DNA from: Prevotella sp. UBA2456
Lineage (GTDB): Bacteria; Bacteroidota; Bacteroidia; Bacteroidales; Bacteroidaceae
Reading direction: 5' to 3'
Assembly: GCA_002342415.1 (NCBI GenBank)
Contig: DDPY01000055.1
Coordinates: 37,107 to 83,704 of the forward strand
Length of the DNA: 46,598 nucleotides
Each line of letters starts with the position of its first letter. Positions within the stretch are counted from its first letter, which is position 1. The notes under the pieces were generated by a model. It saw nothing but the letters and a program-made list of their open reading frames with translations, made no database searches and was not told the DNA's origin. Shown piece by piece: positions 24,863 through 33,894 of the stretch. A program made the position numbers and the translations under genes.

Positions 24863-25714
24863 TCAGTTGATGCGTTTGTGGTTTCTACGGTATTCTACAG
24901 GGGTCACTCCAGCTTCCTCACGGAAATATTGCCCGAAGAATGACGAATTGGGGAACCCCAGACGGTTGGAAATTTCCTTTACCGTCATGTCGCTCTCGCG
25001 CAGCATGATGTAACAGTCTTGCATGACAGCATCAGTAATCCAGCGTATCGGTGTCTTACCGCTCACCTTCTTTGATATCGTCGATAAATATTTGGCTGTG
25101 ATATGCAGCTGGTCGGCATAGAATGACACTTTTTGACGCTTATGGTTCTGTTCTGAAAGCAGTTGCAGAAAATGGTTGAACAAAGCCTTGTCGTGAGACG
25201 ACGACAGGTCGCTGCCTGACTGCATTTCGTCGCGTTGCAGTAACTCTTCGCACACAAACAGCATCAGAGTACGCAAAAAGGAGAGAACCAGTTCGTGGAA
25301 CAGCGGATGCGCTTCACCGTACTTGAATATACTGTTGGTATACGCCTGTAGATTTGGCAGCCATTCAGCTTCTTGAATGACGTATATTTCCTTCATGTAC
25401 ATGGCCTTGTTCCAGATGTTCACCTGAGACCCCAGTACTGATTTCAACATACGGTCGGAAACAAGCAGTGCGCCAGCCTGCACATCGGTGCTGATCATCA
25501 TGGGCTGTACCAGCTTTCCGGTGGGTATCATCAGTATCTGTCCTGCACCGACTTTTACTTGATTGTTCCCGCCAACTTCTACCATGATGCGACCAGCTCG
25601 GCAATAAGTGATGGTGTTGTACTCCATCCTCAGGGCTGCAAGGTTCTGTGCGTCGCGAAGATTCTCAACAAAAAGCACTTCGTCGCCTACCGCATGTATC
25701 ACGTTCAGTTTCAT
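24863..25714 (-). CDS. AraC-family transcriptional regulator of the lipid/polyene operon
   Basis: A 283-residue protein with an N-terminal cupin-like sensor half (TYCRAGRIMVEVGGNNQVKVGAGQ..) and a C-terminal double helix-turn-helix: YADQLHITAKYLSTISKKVSG and VKEISNRLGFPNSSFFGQYFREEAGVTPVEYRR. The start at MKLNVIHAVG (25714) is preferred; an ATG 14 codons upstream (25756) would lie at or above the -7 box TAATTTTG at 25744-25751. It is the first gene of the operon, one base from the GNAT gene. An array of GAGTGCA repeats 22 bp apart lies upstream at 25890-25943 and is the obvious candidate binding region. The ligand is unknown. Confidence 0.85.
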   Translation of the reverse strand: MKLNVIHAVGDEVLFVENLRDAQNLAALRMEYNTITYCRAGRIMVEVGGNNQVKVGAGQILMIPTGKLVQPMMISTDVQAGALLVSDRMLKSVLGSQVNIWNKAMYMKEIYVIQEAEWLPNLQAYTNSIFKYGEAHPLFHELVLSFLRTLMLFVCEELLQRDEMQSGSDLSSSHDKALFNHFLQLLSEQNHKRQKVSFYADQLHITAKYLSTISKKVSGKTPIRWITDAVMQDCYIMLRESDMTVKEISNRLGFPNSSFFGQYFREEAGVTPVEYRRNHKRIN

Positions 25715-25743
25715 CTTTTCTGTGTCAACTATAATTTTGGGTG

Positions 25744-25751
25744 CAAAATTA
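25744..25751 (-). promoter_or_regulatory. -7 box of the araC-led operon
   Basis: The minus strand reads TAATTTTG at 25751-25744. No good TTG stands 19-21 bases upstream, as expected for a promoter that needs an activator. Confidence 0.5.
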
Positions 25752-25889
25752 AACATTTTCTGCCAAATATCGACGTCCGTTTTTTCTTAGGAAATATTCT
25801 TTTCTGTATTTTGCTGTTATTTAGGTAGCCCAAACAGCAATTGTTCTACTGTATAAGCGCAAAAATACGCAGTAAGGCGGGTTTTATGA

Positions 25890-25943
25890 GAGTGCAGAGG
25901 AAAACTTTTTTGAGTGCACTTAAAAAATAATTTGAGTGCACTC
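25890..25943. promoter_or_regulatory. Three GAGTGCA repeats with exact 22-bp spacing
   Basis: GAGTGCA begins at 25890, 25912 and 25934. The last two extend to GAGTGCACT, each holding the palindrome AGTGCACT. The 22-bp period places the sites on one face of the helix, as for operators of a multimeric regulator. They lie about 140-190 bases upstream of the -7 box of the araC operon, in the 341-base gap between araC and the end of carB. The rest of that gap holds A/T-rich sequence and the carB terminator. Confidence 0.6.
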
Positions 25944-25996
25944 GAAAAAAAACGGGTCAGGACAAGAATTATAACAGGTGATAGTAGAAAAAAGAA

Positions 25997-26024
25997 TCAC
26001 CCGTCAGGAATCTCTGGCGGGTGA
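25997..26024 (-). terminator. Terminator of carB
   Basis: TCACCCGTCAG (25997-26007) pairs with CTGGCGGGTGA (26014-26024), 11 pairs with one G-T. On the minus strand it is followed by TTCTTTTTTC. It lies 31 bases after the carB stop. Confidence 0.85.
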
Positions 26025-26055
26025 CAGGTTTTATGGATGCGCTTATCAAGATAGC

Positions 26056-29000
26056 TTAACTGTTGAACTCCTGCCAAGCTTTGATCTTGATGTCGTCAAG
26101 CTTAAGGGCAGTAAAGGCCTCGATGAAAGCCTTAGCCAGACGGACATTAGTCATAAGGGGAATGTTGTGGTCAATGGCGCCACGACGGATTCTGTAGCCG
26201 TTGGTGAGTTCACGTTTGCTATGGTTCTTAGGCACATTGACGATGAGGGCAAACTGGTGCTGGGCAATCATGTCCATCACATTGTTGTCGCCATCCTCAT
26301 CGGGCCAGTTTACTGCCGTCGCCTCAACACCGTTATCGTTGAAGAACTTAGCCGTGCCACCAGTGGCATAGACCTTATAGCCTTTCTTTACCAGTTGCTT
26401 GGCAGGCTCCAGCAACGATACCTTTCCTTTGGCCGCACCCGACGAGATGAGTACGCTTGAGCCGGCTTGCGGCAGGCGATAGCCTGTGGCAATGAGAGCG
26501 TTGAGCAGTGCCTCATTGAGGTCGTCGCCCAGACAACCTACCTCACCGGTGCTGGACATGTCGACACCTAATACGGGATCGGCATTCTGCAGACGGGCAA
26601 ACGAGAACTGGCTGGCCTTGACTCCGATGCGGTCGATATCAAACTCTGACTTGTCTGGACGAGAGTAGGGGGCATCGAGCATAATCTTGGTAGCAGTCTC
26701 AATGAAGTTGCGCTTGAGAATCTTCGACACAAAGGGGAATGAGCGTGAGGCGCGCAGGTTGCACTCGATGACCTTTACCTCGCGGTTCTTTGCCAGGAAC
26801 TGGATGTTGAATGGGCCGGAGATGTTGAGCTCCTTGGCTATCTTGCGCGAGATCTTCTTAATCTGGCGAATGGTTGAGAAGTAGATGTGCTGTGCAGGGA
26901 ACACCATCGTGGCATCGCCTGAGTGGACACCAGCATACTCGATATGCTCGGAGATAGCATACTCGACGACTTCGCCCTTGTCGGCAACGGCATCGAACTC
27001 GATTTCCTTTGTCTCCTGCATAAACTGTGAGACGACAACAGGAAATTCCTTTGATACCTCGGTCGCCATGTTGAGGAAGCGATGCAGCTCTTCGTCGTCA
27101 TAGCATACATTCATGGCCGCACCTGAGAGCACATACGAGGGACGAACGAGCACGGGATAGCCAACCTCTGCGACAAACTCCTTGATATCGTCGAAGGAAG
27201 TCAGCGCGCGCCATGCGGGCTGGTCGATGCCAAGCTTGTCGAGCATGGCAGAGAATTTGTCGCGATTCTCGGCACGGTCGATATTGACAGGCGAGGTTCC
27301 CAATACAGGGACACCCTGACGATGCAGCTTCATGGCCAGATTGTTGGGTATCTGTCCGCCCACGGAAACAATCACGCCGCGGGGCTGCTCCAAGTCGATG
27401 ACATCGAGCACGCGCTCCAACGACAACTCGTCGAAGTAAAGACGGTCGCACATATCATAGTCGGTAGACACCGTTTCTGGATTATAGTTGATCATGATGC
27501 TCTTGTAACCCAGCTTGCGTGCAGTATTGATGGCATTGACTGAACACCAGTCGAACTCTACGCTGGAACCAATACGGTAGGCACCTGAACCCAGAACGAT
27601 GACCGATTTCTCGTTTTTATAATAGGATATGTCATGCGCGGGCGCGTAAGGCTTGCCGTTGGGCTGTGCAAAGGCGGGAGTGTGAGTATAGGTGAAGTAG
27701 AGATAGTTGGTAAGCTCCGGATGCTCAGAGGCTACCGTTGGGATGCGCTTCACAGAGGGCAGGATGCCTTTTTGCTTGCGGTATTCACGAACGGCCAGAT
27801 TCTCCTTCTCCATGTTGCCGCAGGTAGGTTTCAGAACGAAGCGTGCAATCTGGAAGTCGGAGAATCCACATTGCTTTACCTCCAGCAGCAGCGAGTCAGG
27901 CAGGTCTTCCAGACGGTCGTACTGCATCAACTGGTGCTTCAGGTCGACAATATGCTTCAGACGCTCTAAGAACCACTTGTCAATCTTGGTTAGTTCTTCG
28001 ATATGGTCGATGGTATAGCCCTCTTCCAATGCCTGAGCGATAGCGAAAATGCGCAGGTCGGTAGGATTGGCAAGTGCGTCGTCCAGATTGTCGAACTTGG
28101 TATGGTCGTTGCCGACAAAACCATGCATGCCCTGACCAATCATGCGCAGACCCTTCTGAATCATCTCCTCGAAGGAGCGTCCGATGGACATGATTTCACC
28201 TACAGACTTCATGCTGGAGCCAATCTTACGGCTGACACCTACAAACTTGGTAAGATCCCAGCGGGGAATCTTGCAAATCATATAGTCGAGCGAGGGAGCT
28301 ACGTAGGCTGATGCCGTCGTACCCATTTCACCAATCTGGTCGAGCGTATAGCCTAAGGCTATCTTGGCGGCCACAAAGGCAAGCGGATAACCCGTAGCTT
28401 TGGAAGCCAGTGCTGAACTTCGGCTCAGACGGGCATTGATCTCGATGATTCGGTAATCGTTGGTGTTGGCATTAAAGGCAAACTGAATATTGCATTCGCC
28501 CACGATGTTCAGATGGCGAACGCAACGGATGGTTATCTCCTGCAGCATCTTCACTTGCTCGTCGGTGAGGGAGCAAGTAGGAGCCACCACGATAGATTCG
28601 CCCGTATGGATGCCCAGAGGGTCGAAGTTCTCCATAGAGGCTACGGTGAAACAGTGGTCGTTGGCATCGCGAATACACTCGAACTCAATCTCCTTCCAGC
28701 CTTTCAGACTCTCTTCGACCAGAATCTGGGGAGCAAAGGTGAAAGCCGATTCTGCCAACTCGACAAAGGCTTTCTCGTCGGGACAAATTCCAGAACCCAA
28801 ACCACCCAATGCATAGGCCGAACGAATCATGATGGGGAATCCTATTTCACGGGCAGCCTTCAGAGCGTCGTCCATATTCTCGACCGCATGGGAAACAGGC
28901 ACCTTCAGGTTGATCTCGCCCAGTTTCTTGACAAATAGATCGCGGTCTTCAGTGTTCATGATGGCCTCAACGCTGGTTCCGAGCACCTCCACATTGTACT

Positions 29001-29322
29001 CCTTCAGCACACCTGTCTGATAGAGCTCTGTACCACAGTTCAAAGCAGTCTGTCCGCCAAAGGCAAGCAGAATGCCGTCGGGACGTTCCTTCTTGATGAT
29101 TTCCGTCACAAAATGTGTGGTTACAGGTTGGAAATACACTTTGTCGGCGATACCCTCAGAAGTCTGAATGGTTGCGATGTTGGGGTTTACTAACACCGAG
29201 GAGATGCCCTCCTCGCGCAGTGCCTTTAATGCTTGAGAGCCCGAGTAGTCGAACTCGCCAGCCTGTCCGATTTTCAGGGCACCCGAGCCAAGCACGAGCA
29301 CCTTCTTGAGTTTCTTTGTCAT
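26056..29322 (-). CDS. carB: CarB, carbamoyl-phosphate synthase large subunit
   Basis: A 1088-residue enzyme that makes carbamoyl phosphate from bicarbonate, ATP and ammonia for arginine and pyrimidine synthesis. Two homologous halves are visible: the first begins KKVLVLGSGALKIGQAGEFDYSGSQ (about 7) and the second KSVIVLGSGAYRIGSSVEFDWCS (about 575). Each has an ATP-grasp domain (RSAYALGGLGSGI and RPSYVLSGAAMNV). The C-terminal MGS-like regulatory domain starts near 945 (KGKVSLLEPAKQLVKKGYKVYATGGTAKF). Length is normal. The small subunit carA is not next to it. It has its own promoter and terminator and is divergent from rnpB. Confidence 0.95.
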   Translation of the reverse strand: MTKKLKKVLVLGSGALKIGQAGEFDYSGSQALKALREEGISSVLVNPNIATIQTSEGIADKVYFQPVTTHFVTEIIKKERPDGILLAFGGQTALNCGTELYQTGVLKEYNVEVLGTSVEAIMNTEDRDLFVKKLGEINLKVPVSHAVENMDDALKAAREIGFPIMIRSAYALGGLGSGICPDEKAFVELAESAFTFAPQILVEESLKGWKEIEFECIRDANDHCFTVASMENFDPLGIHTGESIVVAPTCSLTDEQVKMLQEITIRCVRHLNIVGECNIQFAFNANTNDYRIIEINARLSRSSALASKATGYPLAFVAAKIALGYTLDQIGEMGTTASAYVAPSLDYMICKIPRWDLTKFVGVSRKIGSSMKSVGEIMSIGRSFEEMIQKGLRMIGQGMHGFVGNDHTKFDNLDDALANPTDLRIFAIAQALEEGYTIDHIEELTKIDKWFLERLKHIVDLKHQLMQYDRLEDLPDSLLLEVKQCGFSDFQIARFVLKPTCGNMEKENLAVREYRKQKGILPSVKRIPTVASEHPELTNYLYFTYTHTPAFAQPNGKPYAPAHDISYYKNEKSVIVLGSGAYRIGSSVEFDWCSVNAINTARKLGYKSIMINYNPETVSTDYDMCDRLYFDELSLERVLDVIDLEQPRGVIVSVGGQIPNNLAMKLHRQGVPVLGTSPVNIDRAENRDKFSAMLDKLGIDQPAWRALTSFDDIKEFVAEVGYPVLVRPSYVLSGAAMNVCYDDEELHRFLNMATEVSKEFPVVVSQFMQETKEIEFDAVADKGEVVEYAISEHIEYAGVHSGDATMVFPAQHIYFSTIRQIKKISRKIAKELNISGPFNIQFLAKNREVKVIECNLRASRSFPFVSKILKRNFIETATKIMLDAPYSRPDKSEFDIDRIGVKASQFSFARLQNADPVLGVDMSSTGEVGCLGDDLNEALLNALIATGYRLPQAGSSVLISSGAAKGKVSLLEPAKQLVKKGYKVYATGGTAKFFNDNGVEATAVNWPDEDGDNNVMDMIAQHQFALIVNVPKNHSKRELTNGYRIRRGAIDHNIPLMTNVRLAKAFIEAFTALKLDDIKIKAWQEFNS

Positions 29323-29357
29323 ATCGTAGCTGTTAATATTGATTTCATTCCAACCTG

Positions 29358-29388
29358 CAAAATTACATAAAATAAGGTAAATGACAAA
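29358..29388 (-). promoter_or_regulatory. carB promoter
   Basis: The minus strand has TAATTTTG at 29365-29358 and TTTG at 29388-29385 with a 19-base spacer. It is back to back with the rnpB promoter. Confidence 0.65.
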
Positions 29389-29427
29389 GCAAAGTGGTTG
29401 TTTTTTCGCATTTTTTCGGTCTTTTTA

Positions 29428-29458
29428 TTGCTTATTCGAATATTTATTCATACCTTTG
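29428..29458 (+). promoter_or_regulatory. rnpB promoter
   Basis: TTG at 29428-29430, 20 bases, then TACCTTTG at 29451-29458. Transcription would begin a few bases before the P1 helix of RNase P RNA. Confidence 0.75.
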
Positions 29459-29463
29459 CCGAT

Positions 29464-29835
29464 GAAAGCAGTGTCACGGTCTGCCGCTGGTGCCCAAAAG
29501 GGCACGAGAGGAAAGTCCGGGCAGCATAGGACGCTCCACTGGCGAAAATACCAGCAGTCGGCAACGGCTGGAGCCGGAAGAAGAAAATAACCGCCCCTAT
29601 TAGGGGTAAGGGTGAGAAGGTGGGGTAAGAGCCCACCAGTCGGCGGATGACCGTCGAGCTGTTCCGTCTGGAGGCTGCAAGTTCACGTATACCATCGTCT
29701 GAGGGTTGTCCGCCCGATGCCGTTCGGCACGATGGAGGGTAGAATGCTGGAGCTGCGGGGTAACCTGCGGAGTAGATAAATGGCAGACGCCTCGATAAAG
29801 AGGTACAGAACCCGGCTTATAGGGGCAGTGCTTTC
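29464..29835 (+). ncRNA. rnpB: RNase P RNA (bacterial class A)
   Basis: The catalytic RNA that matures tRNA 5' ends. The conserved 5' core GAGGAAAGTCCGGGC is at 29508-29522 and the 3' core ACAGAACCCGGCTTATAGG at 29805-29823. P1 is formed by GAAAGCA (29464-29470) with TGCTTTC (29829-29835). Length of about 372 nt is normal. A T-rich stretch (CTTTTCTATTTTTG) follows and may end transcription, with the YihY-family gene starting only about 20 bases on. Confidence 0.95.
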
Positions 29836-29855
29836 TTTTCTATTTTTGAGATAAG

Positions 29856-31163
29856 ATGAAAAAGGTAATTGATTTCCTGACAACGGATATCTGGCGGATT
29901 ACCAAGGACGACGTGACGCCTTTGAAGTATCTTCTGTTGGAGATACTGAAGAAAGTGCTGTTGGCCGTGAGGTTTTTTACAGCCAAACGTGTGCTCACCA
30001 AGGCTTCTGCGCTGACTTATTCCACTCTTCTGGCTATCGTGCCGATTCTTGCTGTGGTATTTGCCATCGCCCGAGGTTTCGGGTATAATAAATATATAGA
30101 GGTGTGGTTTCGTGACTCACTGTCCTCGCAGCCACAAGCAGCAGAAATAATTATTGGCTTTGTCAACAGCTATCTGGTACACACTAAGAGCGGCATCTTT
30201 CTTGGTATCGGACTCCTGTTTATGCTGTACACCGTACTCATGCTGGTGAGCAATATCGAAGAGGCGTTCAATGAAATTTGGCAAGTTAAGAAGTCGCGTT
30301 CCGTGTTTCGTACCTTCACCGACTATCTGGCCATGTTCTTCGTTTTCCCCATCCTGATAGTGCTTACTTCCGGATTGTCTATATATATTACGGCTATTGC
30401 TGACCGTATGCCCGATTTTCTGATGCTTGGGTCGGCAATGCGTACAATGATAGACCTGATACCCTACGTGCTGATGGCATGCATGTTTATAGCGCTTTAC
30501 ATCTTCATGCCCAATACGAAAGTAAAGTTCAAAAGCGTGATAGTCCCTGGTATTTTGGCGGGTATTGCCATGCAAGGACTACAGTTCGTGTATATCAACT
30601 CGCAGATTTTCCTATCCAGTTATAATGCCATCTACGGATCTTTTGCTGCCCTTCCGTTGTTCATGCTTTGGATGCAGATATCCTGGACTATCTGTCTGTT
30701 TGGCGCAGAGCTTTGCTACACGAATCAGAATCTGGATTATTACGACTACGACGCCAATGCTTTTGAAATATCCCATCGCTATAAACTCATGATATGTGCC
30801 TTGCTGATGAGCCGTATCTGTCGCCGTTTTAAAGAGGGAAAGAAGCCTTATAGTGTGATGGAACTTAGAGAAGAAACGCAAATTCCCATCCGCTTTGTTA
30901 CAGATTTGCTATTCGAGATGATTGATGCCGGCTTGCTGATTGAAGTCAACAGCGACGAGAAAGGAGAGGAAAGCCGGTTTATACCAGCTCAGGATATTAA
31001 CAGCCTAACCTTAGGTACGCTGATAGACCGTCTTGAGGCTCGTGGTACATGGAAAGTAGATCTTGACATCAGCAAGCTGCTTAACGAAGAATGGACTAAG
31101 GTGTTGGCCATCCGTAAAAACTATCTTAGCTCCGCCAGTGCCCTCAAACTGCAGAATTTGTAG
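29856..31163 (+). CDS. YihY/BrkB-family inner-membrane protein
   Basis: A 435-residue membrane protein. After about 35 residues comes the family opening FFTAKRVLTKASALTYSTLLAIVPILAVVFAIARGFG, followed by further membrane helices to about residue 290 (for example GIFLGIGLLFMLYTVLMLVSN and LPLFMLWMQISWTICLFGAELCY). The C-terminal 130 residues are soluble and resemble a winged-helix segment (YSVMELREETQIPIRFVTDLLFEMIDAGLL), as in many Bacteroidota members. The family was once called ribonuclease BN by mistake; its function is unsettled. It lies just after rnpB and may share its promoter. Confidence 0.85.
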   Translation: MKKVIDFLTTDIWRITKDDVTPLKYLLLEILKKVLLAVRFFTAKRVLTKASALTYSTLLAIVPILAVVFAIARGFGYNKYIEVWFRDSLSSQPQAAEIIIGFVNSYLVHTKSGIFLGIGLLFMLYTVLMLVSNIEEAFNEIWQVKKSRSVFRTFTDYLAMFFVFPILIVLTSGLSIYITAIADRMPDFLMLGSAMRTMIDLIPYVLMACMFIALYIFMPNTKVKFKSVIVPGILAGIAMQGLQFVYINSQIFLSSYNAIYGSFAALPLFMLWMQISWTICLFGAELCYTNQNLDYYDYDANAFEISHRYKLMICALLMSRICRRFKEGKKPYSVMELREETQIPIRFVTDLLFEMIDAGLLIEVNSDEKGEESRFIPAQDINSLTLGTLIDRLEARGTWKVDLDISKLLNEEWTKVLAIRKNYLSSASALKLQNL

Positions 31164-31180
31164 TTTGGCCAAGCCCTGCC

Positions 31181-31232
31181 AGTCCGTAGGCTTCGTACTT
31201 TGAGTCCGTAGGCTTCGTACTTTGAGTCCGTA
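31181..31232. repeat. 22-bp tandem repeat, 2.4 copies
   Basis: A 22-bp unit beginning AGTCCGTAGGCTTCG is present at 31181-31202 and 31203-31224 without mismatch, followed by AGTCCGTA at 31225-31232. It lies just after the YihY-family stop in a 294-base gene-free stretch whose remainder is A/T-rich leader and promoter sequence for the next gene. Confidence 0.9.
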
Positions 31233-31412
31233 AGGGACACACTGAAAAAGCGAGTCAGTAATAATCTGAATTGTCGGTTTTTTATGTGTTGAAAACATCA
31301 AAACAAACGTCATTCCAATCCATTTTAGGCAGAATTTCTACTTAAATTTGATTCTTGACACAATTTTAATGTTTTTTTTGAAATAAAATCGTAACATTAT
31401 AGAATTTTTTTG

Positions 31413-31420
31413 TATATTTG
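31413..31420 (+). promoter_or_regulatory. -7 box of the HTH / M49 peptidase operon
   Basis: TATATTTG at 31413-31420 matches TAnnTTTG, 38 bases before the start codon. No clear -33 TTG was found. Confidence 0.5.
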
Positions 31421-31457
31421 CACTTGAAAAGAGACATAAGTCTTAATCATTAAAGTT

Positions 31458-31919
31458 ATGGCAAAGTATAACATTACTGAAAAGAAGGAAAAAGAGGCTG
31501 CTTATCGTAGCCTTGTGAGCCCTAGGTTGATGGACGAGATGAAGGAGAAGATCCTGAACATCATCGTCATGCAAAAGAAGTATAAGGATAAGGATTATTC
31601 TGCAAAGAAACTAGCCGAGGACTTAGGAACGAACACGCGATACATATCTGCAGTGGTCAATGTTCGTTTCCACATGAATTATACTTCTTTCGTCAACAAG
31701 TTCCGTATTGAGGAAGCTATGGCTATTCTCGTTGACCGTAGGTATCAGAATCTGCGGATGGAGGAGGTTAGCGACATGGTGGGCTTTGCCAACAGGCAAT
31801 CATTCTATGCATCGTTCTACAAGCTGTTGGGCATTACTCCCCGCGAGTATCGTCTTCAGCAGTTGGAACAACACCCCGCAGAAAAGGTGAAAAAAACATC
31901 AAGAAGGGCATCGAAGTAA
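31458..31919 (+). CDS. Stand-alone AraC-type helix-turn-helix protein
   Basis: A 153-residue DNA-binding protein lacking a sensor domain. The C-terminal two thirds form an AraC/XylS HTH pair: YSAKKLAEDLGTNTRYISAVVNVRF (about 47-71) and MEEVSDMVGFANRQSFYASFYKLLGITPREYR (about 100-131), followed by a Lys-rich tail. Its TAA is directly followed by the ATG of the peptidase (TAAATG), so the two are coupled. It may regulate this operon or act elsewhere; no target site is evident. Confidence 0.85.
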   Translation: MAKYNITEKKEKEAAYRSLVSPRLMDEMKEKILNIIVMQKKYKDKDYSAKKLAEDLGTNTRYISAVVNVRFHMNYTSFVNKFRIEEAMAILVDRRYQNLRMEEVSDMVGFANRQSFYASFYKLLGITPREYRLQQLEQHPAEKVKKTSRRASK

Positions 31920-33893
31920 ATGAATTGTTCAGACGATTTCATGCCACGCTTCAACTATGTTGAAGAACGATTTGCAGACTTACAATTGCTCAGATATCGG
32001 TTAAACGGATTTGAGCAATTAACTTTGTTACAAAAGAAGTTAGTATATTACCTGTCAAAGGCTACGCTCTATGGTCGTGATATCACCTTCGATCAGTTTG
32101 GACGTTACAATCTGCGCATCAGGAAGATGTTGGAGACTGTATATACAGACATGAGGGTTCCGCACGACACCCCAGACTTTAAGGCCTTGGAAATATACTT
32201 GAAAAGGATATGGTTCTCTAACGGTATCTATCACCATTATGGCTGCGACAAGTTTAAGCCAGGTTTCAGCCAGGACTATCTTCGTAGTGTCATCGCAATG
32301 GTTGACCCCACCCGTTTGCCTCTGCAATCGGGTGAGACCGTAGAGCAATTATGCGAAGAGTTGTTTCCTGTTATCTTCAACCCTGACGTTTTGCCCAAAC
32401 GAGTCAATAAGGCTGATGGTGAGGATCTCGTAAAAACCTCTGCTTGCAATTTCTATGAAGGAGTAAGCCAACAAGAAACAGAGGACTTTTATAAGCGCCA
32501 AAAAGAGCAGGCTGGTCATGATGCAGCTCCCATTTCCTATGGGCTTAATTCGACACTTGTAAAACGCGGCGACATCATCAGCGAAGAGGTGTGGTCTGCT
32601 CAAGGTCGCTATGCAAATGCAATTCGCCACATCATCTACTGGTTGGAGAAGGCAAAGGATGTCGCTGAAAATGGTAAACAACGAAAAATCATAGAATTAC
32701 TCATTGATTATTACAATTCAGGCAATCTGAAGAAATTTAATGAGTATTGCATAGAGTGGGTGGGGGAACATGAAGGCAGAATAGACTTTGTCAATGGTTT
32801 TATAGAAGTATATGGCGACCCCTTGGGAATGAAAGGTTCCTGGGAAGGCATTGTAGAGTATAAAGACATTGAAGCTACCAAGCGTACCCAGCTCATTAGC
32901 CAGAATGCACAATGGTTTGAGGACCATTCTCCGGTAGACCCTCGTTTTCGTAAGAAGGAGGTCAAAGGGGTGACTGCCCATGTCATCTGTGCTGCCATGC
33001 TGGGCGGTGACGAGTACCCTTCAACAGCTATTGGTATCAATCTGCCTAACGCCGAATGGATACGATCCCAGTATGGCAGCAAGAGCATTACCATCTCAAA
33101 CATTACGGATGCCTATAATAAGGCTGCACATGGGAATGGTTTCAAAGAAGAGTTTGTTATTGATGATGAAACTCGCGAGCTTATAGATAAATATAGCGAT
33201 TTGTGTGACAACCTGCATACCGACTTGCATGAGTGTTTAGGTCACGGTAGCGGACAATTGCTTCCGGGCACAGATCCAGATTCATTGAAAGCATACGGCA
33301 ACACGATAGAGGAGGCGAGGGCCGACCTTTTCGGGCTATACTATATTGCAGACAAGAAACTCATCGAACTGGGATTGGTACCAGATGCCGAAGCATATAA
33401 GTCGAATTACTATACCTATATTATGAATGGCCTGATGACCCAGCTTATCCGTATAGAGCCAGGTCGTCAGATAGAAGAGGCCCATATGCGGAACCGTGCT
33501 CTGATTGCTCATTGGTGTTATGAGCAGGGTGATGTTATCAAGATGGAGCAGCGAGAAGGCAAGACTTATGTGCGCATAACGGATTATGAGGCACTTAGAG
33601 GCTTGTTCGCTCAGCTGTTGGCAGAGATTCAGCGCATTAAGAGCGAGGGAGACTATGAGGCTGCACGGCAATTGGTAGAGCAGTATGCCGTCCAGGTAGA
33701 TGCCACGCTTCATCAAGAAGTGCTTGAACGCTATCAGCGCTTAAACCTTGCTCCGTACAAAGGGTTCATCAATCCTATGATGACTCCCGTCTTGGACGAT
33801 GAGGGGCAAATCTGCGATATCCAACTGAACTATTCTGAGAGTTATGCACACCAGATGTTGCGCTATAGTAGTGAATATGGCACTTTAGTTTAG
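31920..33893 (+). CDS. Dipeptidyl-peptidase III-like metallopeptidase (family M49)
   Basis: A 657-residue zinc peptidase. The M49 zinc motif HECLGH spans H437 to H442 (LHECLGHGSGQL), and the third ligand motif EEARAD follows at 464-469. M49 enzymes release dipeptides from the N-terminus of short peptides; Bacteroides members carry the same HECLGH form. Length fits the Bacteroidota type (about 650-675). No clear signal peptide is seen, so a cytosolic site is likely. It is followed after one base by the AlkD-like gene. Confidence 0.9.
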   Translation: MNCSDDFMPRFNYVEERFADLQLLRYRLNGFEQLTLLQKKLVYYLSKATLYGRDITFDQFGRYNLRIRKMLETVYTDMRVPHDTPDFKALEIYLKRIWFSNGIYHHYGCDKFKPGFSQDYLRSVIAMVDPTRLPLQSGETVEQLCEELFPVIFNPDVLPKRVNKADGEDLVKTSACNFYEGVSQQETEDFYKRQKEQAGHDAAPISYGLNSTLVKRGDIISEEVWSAQGRYANAIRHIIYWLEKAKDVAENGKQRKIIELLIDYYNSGNLKKFNEYCIEWVGEHEGRIDFVNGFIEVYGDPLGMKGSWEGIVEYKDIEATKRTQLISQNAQWFEDHSPVDPRFRKKEVKGVTAHVICAAMLGGDEYPSTAIGINLPNAEWIRSQYGSKSITISNITDAYNKAAHGNGFKEEFVIDDETRELIDKYSDLCDNLHTDLHECLGHGSGQLLPGTDPDSLKAYGNTIEEARADLFGLYYIADKKLIELGLVPDAEAYKSNYYTYIMNGLMTQLIRIEPGRQIEEAHMRNRALIAHWCYEQGDVIKMEQREGKTYVRITDYEALRGLFAQLLAEIQRIKSEGDYEAARQLVEQYAVQVDATLHQEVLERYQRLNLAPYKGFINPMMTPVLDDEGQICDIQLNYSESYAHQMLRYSSEYGTLV

Positions 33894-33894
33894 G

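Noticed and set aside
14152..25756. Complete aryl-polyene or flexirubin cluster
   Set aside because: No chain-length factor, second ACP, aromatic starter enzyme, glycosyl- or lipid A-type acyltransferase is present; only a partial resemblance can be claimed.
25890..25943. CRISPR-like short repeat array
   Set aside because: Units are only 7-9 bases with A/T-rich spacers of about 13-15, and no cas genes are present; an operator array is more sensible.
31181..31232. CRISPR repeat
   Set aside because: The 22-bp units abut directly without spacers.
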